The notes beneath the pieces were generated by a model. It ran no database searches. It had not been told where the DNA came from and saw nothing but the letters and a program-made list of their open reading frames with translations. Shown piece after piece: positions 27,842 to 36,705 of a stretch of 64,000 bases of DNA. The stretch's first letter is position 1. Each line of letters starts with the position of its first letter. Source of the stretch: Desulfomonilia bacterium (GTDB lineage: Bacteria > Desulfobacterota > Desulfomonilia > UBA1062); assembly GCA_036567785.1 (NCBI GenBank), contig DATCTV010000028.1:116846-180845 (forward strand), written 5' to 3'. The position numbers were made by a program, and so were the translations under genes.

Positions 27842-28540
27842 TCAAATCGCCGATTCCGGCATGAGACCTTCTTTTGAAAAGCTGAAGAAGTCTTCGCCTG
27901 CAATGATGATGTGGTCCTGAACTTTTATGTCTATACGGTGAAGTGCGTCAGAAAGCTGGCGGGTGAGTTCGATATCGCTTTGCGAGGGATTGAGCGTTCC
28001 CGAGGGGTGGTTGTGAGCAAGTATTACCGAGCAGGCCTTGTGACGGATGGCCTCTTCCACGACCTTGCGCGGCAGGATCTGCGCCTCCTTTACCGTGCCC
28101 GAGCTTACGAGCGCGGCATAGTTCACCTTGAGCTGCGCATCGAGACAGAGCACGTAAAACACCTCTTCGGCGCGGCCAGCCATGAGCGGCATCACATATT
28201 TTGCGGCCTTGTCCGGGTCATTGAGCTTCGGGTTCTCTTTTGATGCCTTGCCCTTCATGTATCTCCTGAGCGCCTGAGGCAGCATTGAAAGAAAGGCTGC
28301 CGCGTTTTCTCCCATGCCTTCTATCGTTGCGAGGTCTTTCGGGTCGGCCTCCAGCACGGCGGAAAGGCTGCCGAATCTTTTCATGAGCCTGTGCGCAATC
28401 GGGTTTGTGTCGTTTCTGGGAATTGCGTAAAAGAGCAGCAGCTCAAGTACCTGGTGGTCATCAAAGGCATCGAGCCCTTCTTCGAGGAAGCGCTTCCTCA
28501 AACGCTCCCTGTGTCCGGAATGCAGATTCGTTTTACCCAT
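27842..28540 (-). CDS. radC: RadC-family JAB-domain protein
   Basis: 232 residues. An N-terminal helix-hairpin-helix-like part (LKRFGSLSAVLEADPKDLATIEGMGENAAAFL) precedes the RadC JAB/MPN metalloprotease-like domain with the metal motif ILAHNHPSGTLNPSQSDIELT (HxH...D). The family name comes from a DNA-repair mutant, but its biochemical role is unsettled. Transcribed toward the IS remnant; convergent with the YhaM-type gene. Confidence 0.92.
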   Translation of the reverse strand: MGKTNLHSGHRERLRKRFLEEGLDAFDDHQVLELLLFYAIPRNDTNPIAHRLMKRFGSLSAVLEADPKDLATIEGMGENAAAFLSMLPQALRRYMKGKASKENPKLNDPDKAAKYVMPLMAGRAEEVFYVLCLDAQLKVNYAALVSSGTVKEAQILPRKVVEEAIRHKACSVILAHNHPSGTLNPSQSDIELTRQLSDALHRIDIKVQDHIIIAGEDFFSFSKEGLMPESAI

Positions 28541-28664
28541 GACTCCCCTTTAAATTAAATGCGCATGCGTCACAAGAAACAATATGATGGATTACACGAG
28601 ACCTGAGAGAAATCGGAAAAAGAACCGCAATGTTCCATGGATAGACAGCCTACCATAGTTCATG

Positions 28665-28692
28665 TTGACATGCGAACGCCTGCACTTATTAT
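28665..28692 (+). promoter_or_regulatory. sigma-70 type promoter upstream of the double-hydrolase lipoprotein
   Basis: TTGACA (28665-28670), 16-nt spacer, TATTAT (28687-28692), about 38 nt before the chosen ATG. The -35 is perfect and the -10 matches 5 of 6. Confidence 0.6.
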
Positions 28693-28730
28693 TACAGTTA
28701 ATTTGAAATCGTATGAAACGGGGGTTTGAT

Positions 28731-31328
28731 ATGAAAAATGCCGCAAAAACCGCTTTTGTCCTGTTCGTTCTTGCCGTTATCATTTATGGCTGCAGCAATT
28801 CATCTTCCGGCAGAAGCGAGACCGAAATAAATTCAGTTTCATATACCGCCGCCGAAACAGGCCCGCTGGTACGCGAAACGCAATTCGGCACTGTGAAGGG
28901 CTTTGAAGATGAAGGCACGTATGTCTGGCTGGGCGTTCCCTACGCCATGCCTCCTGTCGGCGACCTGCGCTGGAGGTCCCCTAGAGACCCTGCCCCATGG
29001 ACAGGCATACGCGAAACCGTGGGATTCTGCAACGCATGTCCGCAGTATGGAGGCCTCATGGGCTCCATGGACCCTGCAACATTCGGGAAACCGATGGGAA
29101 GCGAAGACTGCCTCTACCTCAACATATGGCGGCCAAAGACTGATGAAAACAATCTTCCCGTGCTCTTCTGGATACACGGCGGCGGAAACTTTTCAGGTCA
29201 GGCCGACATGACAATGTACTACGGCGCAAATTTCGCTGCGCATGAAAACATCGTATTCGTAAGCATTAACTACCGCGTCGGCGCAATGGGCTGGTTCACC
29301 CACCCGTCTCTCAGGGACGGCGACAAGATGGATTCATCCGGCAACTACGGGACGCTGGACATCATAAAAGCACTTGGCTGGGTAAAGAACAATATCGCCG
29401 CATTCGGCGGCGACCCCGGTAATGTCACCATAGACGGACAATCAGGAGGTGCGCAGAACGTCTTCTCCCTTCTGGCAAGTCCTCTTGCTGAAGGGCTCTT
29501 TTCAAAGGCCATAGCCCAGAGCGGAGGCCCCGGCTCGACCCCGCTTGTTGACGGTGATAAGGTATCATCAGCGGTACTTGAAAAGCTTTTCGAAAAGGAT
29601 CATATCCCGGCAGGCGACCCGCGCCGTAACGACCCGGCCGCATATCTGCGCGGCATAGGCTGGCAGGACATCTACGCATGTCTGACCCCGGGTGTTGCGG
29701 GAATGCTGGGCGGCGGATGGTCGAGCATATTCGAGGACGGAACCGTCATACTCGACAACATATCCGACCGCATCAGCCGGGGCAGGTTCAGGCATGTCCC
29801 CATGATATTCGGCAGCACCCGTGACGAGGCCAAGATATTTCTGCCTCTCGTCGTCTCCAAGTTCAAGAATGGCGATGTACCGGTGGAGACGGCATTTTAT
29901 AACCTCATCATGTCATTCGATCCCGACAACCCCGACCTGTCCCTTTCCGATGTTCTGAGCCCGATCTGGCTGGTGCTTTATGACCCGCTGGCCGATTTCG
30001 CTGACAAGCTGGCAATGAAGGCAAGCACTGACTCCATGTCCTGCAAGCTTGCCTCACAGCAGAAGGACCTGTATGTCTATGAATTCGCATGGGACGAGGA
30101 GCCTGCACCGCTAGATACCCTTATCGGCGCAGGTCACGCCATAGAGATACCGTTCGCCTTCGGCAACTTCGGCCGTTCGCCGGAGGACCTGTTCAGGTTC
30201 GCCTGGAGCAGTTCTAACCTGCCAGCTCGCCAGAAGTTGTCCGAGGCCATGATGAAATACTGGGCGCAGTTCGCCCGCACAGGAGACCCGAACACACCCG
30301 GCAGCTATCCATGGAAGCCGTGGTCTAACCTGATAGGCGGGTTCAAGCGGATCATACTGGATTCCGAACTGAACTGCTCGCCAGCGCCGACGCCGCCTGG
30401 CAGACCTTCAACAGGTCCGGGATCGGCAGAGCGCTACATCTGTGAAAACTTTGAAACCGTCAAAATCGAACAATCCGACGGAACCGCAGTCTGGTACTAT
30501 GTGCCCGAAACACTGAAGCACGGCGACAGGGCGCCTGTCATCATCGTTCTTCATGGATTTTCGCAGACCGACCCTTCATGGAGCATGGGACAGATAAGGC
30601 ATTATGTAAGGCAGGGTTCTATAGTCATCTTCCCGCAGTTCGGCCTAACGGGACTAGGCTTTTTCCAGGACCTTGACCAGAATCTCATGCTTTCAAGGGC
30701 TATCAGTTTGACTGAAACGGCCCTGACAAAACTCGGGAACAAAGCAGATCGCAGCGAAGTCCTTCTAGTCGGCCACTCTCTGGGCGGCCTGCTTGCACTG
30801 TGCTGGGAGGCGGACGGCGGCATAAAACCGAGGGGCATCATACTGCAGAACCCGTCGGTAACGAACGACAGGGTCCCTGATTTCGTGCAGCAGAAGATGA
30901 CCATGCTCGACTTTAAAACAAAGGCAACTGCTGTTACCTGCCCGGTCATGCTCTTCAGCGCCGAAGAAGACTCTTTCGCGCCCGTTACCGACACCATAAG
31001 CGCTTACAACGCGCTGATAAACGCCACTTCAAAGATACTGTACATGGTGCACAGTGACTATCACGGAAAGCCTGGGCTTACTGCCGATCATTGCGGCCCG
31101 CTTATCATCGGCTGCTCGATAAAGCCAGGTAGCGGAGAGTGCCTCTTTTCCCAGGAAAACGCTTTTGATTACAGGGTATATTATGCCGCCACTGATTCAA
31201 TGCTGGACGGTATGAACGAAGCAGCCTTCGATATGGGAGCCTGGAGCGACGGGATCATCGTGAAACCTGTTGAAACGCTCAAGAAGGACCAGACTCCAGT
31301 CAAGGCGCACGGCAGCCAGAATAAATAA
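28731..31328 (+). CDS. lipoprotein with two alpha/beta-hydrolase domains (carboxylesterase type B plus C-terminal hydrolase)
   Basis: 865 residues from ATG 28731, chosen because GGGGG lies 7 nt upstream; ATG 28713 is six codons earlier. MKNAAKTAFVLFVLAVIIYGC is a lipoprotein signal with lipobox Cys21. Residues ~45-555 are a type B carboxylesterase: FGTVKGF, EDCLYLNIW, HGGGNFSG, nucleophile S238 in GQSGG, acid in STRDEAKIF, histidine in GAGHAIEIPFAFG. After a proline-rich linker (APTPPGRPSTGPGS) residues ~570-850 form a second hydrolase with IIVLHGFSQ, GHSLGG and late Asp/His candidates (SAEEDSFAPV, HSDYHGKP). Both catalytic centres look complete. Probably an envelope-anchored esterase; substrate unknown. 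Confidence 0.85.
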   Translation: MKNAAKTAFVLFVLAVIIYGCSNSSSGRSETEINSVSYTAAETGPLVRETQFGTVKGFEDEGTYVWLGVPYAMPPVGDLRWRSPRDPAPWTGIRETVGFCNACPQYGGLMGSMDPATFGKPMGSEDCLYLNIWRPKTDENNLPVLFWIHGGGNFSGQADMTMYYGANFAAHENIVFVSINYRVGAMGWFTHPSLRDGDKMDSSGNYGTLDIIKALGWVKNNIAAFGGDPGNVTIDGQSGGAQNVFSLLASPLAEGLFSKAIAQSGGPGSTPLVDGDKVSSAVLEKLFEKDHIPAGDPRRNDPAAYLRGIGWQDIYACLTPGVAGMLGGGWSSIFEDGTVILDNISDRISRGRFRHVPMIFGSTRDEAKIFLPLVVSKFKNGDVPVETAFYNLIMSFDPDNPDLSLSDVLSPIWLVLYDPLADFADKLAMKASTDSMSCKLASQQKDLYVYEFAWDEEPAPLDTLIGAGHAIEIPFAFGNFGRSPEDLFRFAWSSSNLPARQKLSEAMMKYWAQFARTGDPNTPGSYPWKPWSNLIGGFKRIILDSELNCSPAPTPPGRPSTGPGSAERYICENFETVKIEQSDGTAVWYYVPETLKHGDRAPVIIVLHGFSQTDPSWSMGQIRHYVRQGSIVIFPQFGLTGLGFFQDLDQNLMLSRAISLTETALTKLGNKADRSEVLLVGHSLGGLLALCWEADGGIKPRGIILQNPSVTNDRVPDFVQQKMTMLDFKTKATAVTCPVMLFSAEEDSFAPVTDTISAYNALINATSKILYMVHSDYHGKPGLTADHCGPLIIGCSIKPGSGECLFSQENAFDYRVYYAATDSMLDGMNEAAFDMGAWSDGIIVKPVETLKKDQTPVKAHGSQNK

Positions 31329-31362
31329 GGTATCCACTCGGTTTAAACTTTTAAGCATTGCG

Positions 31363-31380
31363 CCGGAGCCTGAGCTCCGG
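31363..31380. other. stem-loop downstream of the hydrolase gene
   Basis: CCGGAGC-ctga-GCTCCGG forms a 7-bp perfect stem 34 nt after the stop. There is no following T-run, so it is a weak terminator candidate or an mRNA 3'-end stabiliser. Confidence 0.4.
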
Positions 31381-31432
31381 GGTCAGGATTGACTCCCTGT
31401 TGATAACCGGCAGGCATTTTTCTTATAGATCA

Positions 31433-31496
31433 TTGATTCAGATCAACGTTTATTGATTACCCCGATGTACATGCATGAGCCGAATAGCTATATGAT
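31433..31496 (+). promoter_or_regulatory. FNR/CRP-family operator and -10 box of the FadL-type gene
   Basis: TTGATTCAGATCAA (31433-31446) is a perfect match to the FNR consensus TTGATNNNNATCAA. TATGAT (31491-31496) is a fair -10. The implied start site near 31503 puts the box centre about 63 bp upstream, the usual class I activator distance. No clear -35 is present, as expected for an activated promoter. The regulator is inferred, not seen. Confidence 0.6.
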
Positions 31497-31536
31497 AAAT
31501 TAATAACCTTACAAGAATAATCAGGGGGAGAGCGGT

Positions 31537-32841
31537 ATGAAAAAATCGATGATCACAGGTACATTTTTTTTATCAATCATTTTTACTCTCGCTACAAACG
31601 CGTTTGCCACAAACGGTGATAATCTCATCGGTGTAGGCCCGGTTTCACGGTCCATGGGTGGTGTGGGTATTGCCCAACCTCAGGATGCAGTCAGTTCGAT
31701 TTTCTCCAACCCGGCAACCATGGTAAACGACGACATCTCGAAGAGCACGGAATTCGATTTTGCAGGAACGGTTTTCATGCCGAGAGTGAAGGCATCTGTG
31801 GAAAGGACATCAGGAACGGTTCAGGCCGACAGTTCAAATTCCATATTCAGCATCCCTGCAATCGGACTCAACACGCCTGTCAGCAAAAACCTGAAAGATC
31901 TGAGGTTCGGCATTGCGGCATATGGCGTCACTGGCCTGGGTGTCGACTACAGGGGAACAGCGCTGGACAATTCATCGGCATATGATTTCGGCGGCGGTAT
32001 GACCGCGCCCCTTGTTCAGGGTGAATATACACAGCTTCAGATCATGAAATTCGCACCTTCTCTTGCCTACAGGATAAATGACATGTTCTCGGCAGGCGCC
32101 GCAGTTCAGATAGACTACTCGACTCTCGACCTGAGGCATGGCTCGTCATCCGCATACGGCCTCGGCGTCAATCTTGGAGTGGTCATCAAACCTGTTGCCC
32201 CGATATCAATTGGCTTGACCTATACAACCCCGCAGAATGTGAATTACAGGAAGGTAATCGATTTTGAAGCGCCGGAAGGCAGTCTCGATTCGCTCAAACT
32301 TGAATCCCCGCAGGAATTCGGAGCAGGCGTGGCATATACAAATGCGAACCTGCTGAATCTTCTCATCGAGGGCGACATCAAGCTGCTTCAGTGGTCGAGA
32401 GCGGACGGCTACAAGGATTTCGACTGGAACGACCAGTGGGTGTATTCGATAGGCGTCAAGATCGAACCAATTAAGAGGCTTTCATTAAGGGCAGGATACA
32501 ATTATGCGAAAAACCCGCTTAAGAACCATGACGGTTTCGATGGAAGCTTCAATCCGATGACAGGCATGCCAAACAGCGTAAACGATGTACAGGGACACAT
32601 GCTTCCCACATATTATTATGAGACTTTCAGGATAATAGGATTCCCGGCTATCGTCGAAAATCACCTGACGCTAGGGGTTGGCTACAGCTTCAGCGATACC
32701 TTTACCCTCAATGTGGGCTGGATGCATGCATTCGAAAAGACAATCAACGAATCGGGAACTGACCTTTTCGGCCAGCCCGTTACCCTTTCTTCGACCCTTG
32801 TCGAAGACAGCCTGGATTTCGGACTCACCTGGAACTTCTGA
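31537..32841 (+). CDS. outer-membrane hydrophobic-compound transporter, FadL/OMPP1/TodX family
   Basis: 434 residues with a signal peptide (MKKSMITGTFFLSIIFTLATNAFA). The mature start TNGDNLIGVGPVSRSMGGVGIAQPQDAVSSIFSNPATM is the N-terminal hatch signature of FadL proteins; the rest alternates amphipathic strands and ends LDFGLTWNF with a C-terminal Phe as in outer-membrane barrels. It would let long-chain fatty acids or other hydrophobic molecules cross the outer membrane. The ribosome site is AGGGGGAG. Neighbours are an esterase and lipocalin-like proteins, so lipid or aromatic substrates are plausible. An FNR-type box lies upstream and a strong terminator follows. Confidence 0.88.
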   Translation: MKKSMITGTFFLSIIFTLATNAFATNGDNLIGVGPVSRSMGGVGIAQPQDAVSSIFSNPATMVNDDISKSTEFDFAGTVFMPRVKASVERTSGTVQADSSNSIFSIPAIGLNTPVSKNLKDLRFGIAAYGVTGLGVDYRGTALDNSSAYDFGGGMTAPLVQGEYTQLQIMKFAPSLAYRINDMFSAGAAVQIDYSTLDLRHGSSSAYGLGVNLGVVIKPVAPISIGLTYTTPQNVNYRKVIDFEAPEGSLDSLKLESPQEFGAGVAYTNANLLNLLIEGDIKLLQWSRADGYKDFDWNDQWVYSIGVKIEPIKRLSLRAGYNYAKNPLKNHDGFDGSFNPMTGMPNSVNDVQGHMLPTYYYETFRIIGFPAIVENHLTLGVGYSFSDTFTLNVGWMHAFEKTINESGTDLFGQPVTLSSTLVEDSLDFGLTWNF

Positions 32842-32873
32842 CATAAAGAATAGCCATACCCAACCCATATCAT

Positions 32874-32910
32874 AGCAAGGTGGCCGGCATCAGGCCCCTT
32901 GCTCCTTTTT
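32874..32910 (+). terminator. rho-independent terminator of the FadL-type gene
   Basis: AGCAAGG-t-GGCC-ggcatca-GGCC-CCTTGCT followed by CCTTTTT: an 11-bp stem with one bulge and a T-run, 33 nt after the stop. Confidence 0.85.
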
Positions 32911-33122
32911 CATACTTTTATGTTTGCTCCGAGGAAGGCAACACTTGTTTCCTTTTTATCATATTAATTAAGTAAATAATAATTATTGTTCCATTAGCGT
33001 TTTAATGTTATGTTTTGCATCAGGTTAATTTGTTAATATTTTTGCTCTGTCGTAACTATTTCATATTATTATGCATTTTTATTGAAACAGGTTGGATTAG
33101 AAAAAAGGAGGAATAGAAAATA

Positions 33123-33338
33123 ATGAATCATTTTGAAAAAAACGTCGTTCGTTTGATGCAGTCCGGTTATATCGAGTTTGACTTGTCAGGCGACCTTGCC
33201 ATCCTTAAACATAAGTCCGGAACTTACGCCTATGTCCATGGGGCAAAAGTAGCCCAGGGGATACCGCCCAGAGACATCCTTCATAAGTATGGGATGCTTG
33301 AAAAATACGGCAACAAGGACAAACCGGAAAATAACTAG
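33123..33338 (+). CDS. small protein of unknown function (71 residues)
   Basis: MNHFEKNVVRLMQSGYIEFDLSGDLAILKHKSGTYAYVHGAKVAQGIPPRDILHKYGMLEKYGNKDKPENN. I do not recognise a family. A strong AAGGAGGAAT lies upstream and the composition is normal for a real gene. It has no signal peptide or membrane segment. The N-terminal half could form a short beta-rich domain, and the tail is charged. It stands alone between the FadL terminator and the lipocalin-like genes, with ~200 nt of AT-rich sequence before it in which no other feature was seen. Confidence 0.65.
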   Translation: MNHFEKNVVRLMQSGYIEFDLSGDLAILKHKSGTYAYVHGAKVAQGIPPRDILHKYGMLEKYGNKDKPENN

Positions 33339-33530
33339 ATAATAAGATTAATCCACTTAATCCTGTTTCACGGTAGGAATTACATCCCCTCTTCTTATAG
33401 AATCCTTCAAACAAAAAACCGGAATAATTTACACTAAGCTTCTTGCCGCTCATTTTAAACAAAATTGAACGGCAACATCAATGCGTGGAAGAAGTACGCA
33501 GCAAAATGCACATGGCCAGCCAATTTTTCA

Positions 33531-33560
33531 TTGACATATAAAAAGATAACAAGATTTAAT
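33531..33560 (+). promoter_or_regulatory. sigma-70 type promoter of the lipocalin-like pair
   Basis: TTGACA (33531-33536), 18-nt spacer, TTTAAT (33555-33560), 36 nt before the ATG at 33597. It probably drives both secreted lipocalin-like genes. Confidence 0.55.
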
Positions 33561-33596
33561 GAGATTATAATATTTAATATGAGGGGGCTAAATAAT

Positions 33597-34976
33597 ATGA
33601 AAAAATACGCTCTTATTTTGATTACTCTACTTTTTTTTCCTTTTTCATCTCATGCAGACAACTGGAAAGCTTACCCCTATAACAATCCTGAATCAAAGAT
33701 AGTGTTTCCTGATGACGAGGGTTCCCATGCGCCGGTTCTGGGCCTTGAATGGTGGTATATGGTCATACATGCAACAGGAGAGACTACAGGCGATAAGTAT
33801 TCGATTCTTGTCACGCATTTCAACAATCAGTTCAGGTTTTTCACCGTCACCAATGTAACACAGCAGACCCACAAGAGCGGAACGACAATGGGCCTTTTGA
33901 ATTCAAAACACGGATATCTCGATGTTAAACAAACGACCCAATACGGAACCGACTACATGAGAACAAAAAAAGATTCGGGCGGAAAACTTGTCGCGTTCGA
34001 ATATGAATTTGAAACCAATCATTCGGACATGCACATTCAAGGGCAACTGAAATCATTAAAGCCGCCGATGATGGTCGGTGGAACCGGATATGTACCGATA
34101 GGCTCAAGCGGAAACAGCTGGTACTATTCGCTGACCAGACTCGATGTAGATGCCGTCCTTACCTATAACGGCATCACCGAAAGAATCACTGGTCTTGGAT
34201 GGTTTGACCATCAATGGGGAGAATTCCTGGTATCGCCTGTCGAACTGTTCGGGGTATTTGAAACATATGAATGGTTCTGCGTACAGCTCGATAACGGCGC
34301 AGAAATAATGATAAGCAATATCTTTGACAGAAACTATAACCTTCCCTACGGCGGGAAATACGGCGGAATCCAGTATTGCGGTCCCGACGGCTACACGGTC
34401 CCCGGTCTTACTTCCATATTCACCAGGACTGGCTACTGGCAGGATCCTGAAAGTAAAAATTACATGTCCATGGGATGGACGCTTGAAGCGCCAGCGATTA
34501 ATTTAAAACTGACGCTGACCCCCGAGTTCAAAAACCAGATGGTCAAATTCCCCTTAAACGGTGACTTCTGGGAAGGAAGCATACATGTCGACGGAACTCT
34601 GGACAATGTCCCGGTATCAGGGCGCGCTTTCGGGGAGCTTATGCACCGCTATGAAATACCCAGGCTTAACATAAGCGTGAATAATTATCCTAAAAAAACG
34701 GCTTACAAAACCAATGAAGTAATAGAGGTGGGCTGGAAAGTCAGAAACCCTGACCAGGGAAACCCGCTGACATATGATGTCGATCTGGTAACTTCAAAAC
34801 TCAGCATACCCGTTGCAAAAGGCATCAAAGAAAACAGCGCGGCATTCACTCTGGCTGAGACTGTTCCGGCAGGAACCAAGGTGGATTTCTTTAGAATAAA
34901 AATAACCGCATATTCGGTTGATAAGGTAATACAAGGCAGTTCCTATTCGCCTTATTTAATGAAGAGTTTACAGTAG
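33597..34976 (+). CDS. secreted AttH/CrtC-type lipocalin-like protein
   Basis: 460 residues from ATG 33597, selected because GAGGGGG is 9 nt upstream and a signal peptide starts there (MKKYALILITLLFFPFSSHA, cleavage before DNWKAYPY). A start at 33465 would bury the signal. LEWWYMVIHATG and ITGLGWFDHQWGEFL are the paired motifs of the AttH / hydroxyneurosporene-synthase-like double lipocalin fold. The C-terminal ~100 residues (NNYPKKTAYKTNEVIEVGWKVRNPDQGNPLTYDVDLV) look like an Ig-like beta domain. Function unproven; such proteins bind or modify hydrophobic molecules. The next gene is a divergent paralogue. Confidence 0.72.
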   Translation: MKKYALILITLLFFPFSSHADNWKAYPYNNPESKIVFPDDEGSHAPVLGLEWWYMVIHATGETTGDKYSILVTHFNNQFRFFTVTNVTQQTHKSGTTMGLLNSKHGYLDVKQTTQYGTDYMRTKKDSGGKLVAFEYEFETNHSDMHIQGQLKSLKPPMMVGGTGYVPIGSSGNSWYYSLTRLDVDAVLTYNGITERITGLGWFDHQWGEFLVSPVELFGVFETYEWFCVQLDNGAEIMISNIFDRNYNLPYGGKYGGIQYCGPDGYTVPGLTSIFTRTGYWQDPESKNYMSMGWTLEAPAINLKLTLTPEFKNQMVKFPLNGDFWEGSIHVDGTLDNVPVSGRAFGELMHRYEIPRLNISVNNYPKKTAYKTNEVIEVGWKVRNPDQGNPLTYDVDLVTSKLSIPVAKGIKENSAAFTLAETVPAGTKVDFFRIKITAYSVDKVIQGSSYSPYLMKSLQ

Positions 34977-35038
34977 GGCTTAAGCATCGGCCTTAAGAGT
35001 TATTTTTATAACAATTAATTACGGGGAGATTATAATTT

Positions 35039-36427
35039 ATGAAGAGAGCCGCTCTTGTTTTATTTGCATTGTTTTTGCTGCCTGCCTTGTCCCATGCCTA
35101 TGATCTGAAGGCATATCCGTTTACAGACCCCCAGAAGACAGTACTGCTCCAGAGGGACGGGGTAGTCCAGCCGCCGAGTATCCATCAGCGGTATCGCGGT
35201 GCGGAATTCGACGCTGACAAGCCTTTCTTCCAGTGGTGGTACTTTGCAATAAAGGATCACAGGAGCAAGCGCTATTTTGCGTTCGACTACAGCGTGTCCG
35301 ACTGCGCGAATGACATGACCAACAGGGGATCATATGTTCTGTTTGCAATGGTCGATAAGGGAAGCGGTAAAAATTTCCAGAAATACGAACGCTATCCTTT
35401 TGAAAACTTCAAGACAGAACGGAATTTTGACATCACCATAAGGAACAATCAGGATGTCGATTTCGAGATAAAGGTAATCGATAATGACACATACCATGTA
35501 CGCGGGAAGATGAGGAACCCTTCGAATGTATGGTTTGCCGAAGGCTGCGACCCGGATATGTACATCGAGTGGGACCTCATCATTCACAGGAATTACGGCT
35601 GGTACGGGCAGTATGACATCCAGAACATAGCAAAGGCCGTTGGCCTCATACACTGGAATACGTACTCGCACGATTCGGAAGTTGAAGGTTTCATAAAGAT
35701 CGGCAGCACCATATACAACATAGAAAGGAACGAGTATTTCAGGGCCTACTGCGACATGAACTGGGGCGAGAACTTCCCGGAAGGCACACCATCAATCGAT
35801 TTCCCGTGGGGTTGGTATCACGTCAACGTTCCCGATGCGGACCCCAAAAAAGACCTGTCAATCATAGCCGGGATCGGAAGGCATAACCTGGCAAACGCCC
35901 TGAGCGGCAAAGCGTCTCAAGCGAATATTCCCGGAATGGGAAAGTTCGCTGATATAAGGCTTGACGGCAATACGCATATCGGGGTCAGGAGCATCATCAT
36001 GTCGCCGGATTCCGTTGAGGATGTTTATCAGCCCGGCTTTGTGACCACAAACGACGGGCTGGTAAAGATATTCAGGATTGAGCGCAACAACTGGGCGGTT
36101 TATACCGATGCTATAGGTTCGGCGAAAATCCCTTTAAATCAGAAGATCACAATTGAGACGACTAACTATAAGACCGTGATGGATTTCAACTCCGAGATCG
36201 GAGACTACAACAGGCTGCTGTTTCCGCATGAGGACTATATCTTCAGCGATTTCGAGGCGCTCGGGGTAAATGTTCACGTGGTTGTTTCCAGACTGACTGA
36301 AAAAACCACATATGCAAAATGGGATACTGCACGTAAATTCCCCGTCAAGGTAAAACAATTTGAAGTGATCCGGGATTTCACCTCCGACGACGGCGGCCTT
36401 GAATATGGGTACAACGTCAACGAGTAG
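35039..36427 (+). CDS. secreted lipocalin-like protein related to tocopherol cyclase / AttH
   Basis: 462 residues, signal peptide MKRAALVLFALFLLPALSHA. The mature start YDLKAYPFTDPQKTVLL mirrors DNWKAYPYNNPESKIVF of the preceding protein, and KPFFQWWYFAIKDHRS and FRAYCDMNWGENFPEG correspond to the double-lipocalin motifs (the latter resembling the NWG-xxFP motif of tocopherol cyclases). It follows 62 nt after its paralogue and has its own ribosome site (GGGGAG). Periplasmic or outer-membrane localisation is inferred. Ligand or reaction unknown. Confidence 0.68.
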   Translation: MKRAALVLFALFLLPALSHAYDLKAYPFTDPQKTVLLQRDGVVQPPSIHQRYRGAEFDADKPFFQWWYFAIKDHRSKRYFAFDYSVSDCANDMTNRGSYVLFAMVDKGSGKNFQKYERYPFENFKTERNFDITIRNNQDVDFEIKVIDNDTYHVRGKMRNPSNVWFAEGCDPDMYIEWDLIIHRNYGWYGQYDIQNIAKAVGLIHWNTYSHDSEVEGFIKIGSTIYNIERNEYFRAYCDMNWGENFPEGTPSIDFPWGWYHVNVPDADPKKDLSIIAGIGRHNLANALSGKASQANIPGMGKFADIRLDGNTHIGVRSIIMSPDSVEDVYQPGFVTTNDGLVKIFRIERNNWAVYTDAIGSAKIPLNQKITIETTNYKTVMDFNSEIGDYNRLLFPHEDYIFSDFEALGVNVHVVVSRLTEKTTYAKWDTARKFPVKVKQFEVIRDFTSDDGGLEYGYNVNE

Positions 36428-36498
36428 ACAAATAGATTTAATTCTAAACATTAAATCAGATCTGCTTGGGATTATATTCCGGGATTGATATTTATAAT

Positions 36499-36575
<77 letters not shown>

Positions 36576-36588
36576 TCGAGGTATTCTT

Positions 36589-36615
36589 CTAATATCAATG
36601 GGCGTGTTTTGTCAA
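36589..36615 (-). promoter_or_regulatory. promoter of tRNA-fMet
   Basis: On the minus strand TTGACA (36615-36610), a 15-nt spacer and TATTAG (36594-36589), 13 nt before the tRNA. The spacing is short but the -35 is perfect. Confidence 0.5.
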
Positions 36616-36705
36616 GATGCGATTCCCAGTTTTATCAAATAATTATGCATGTCGCAGGATGAAAGACCTGGTTGAAAATATGCTAAAACAGTGTATTGGA
36701 ATTCC

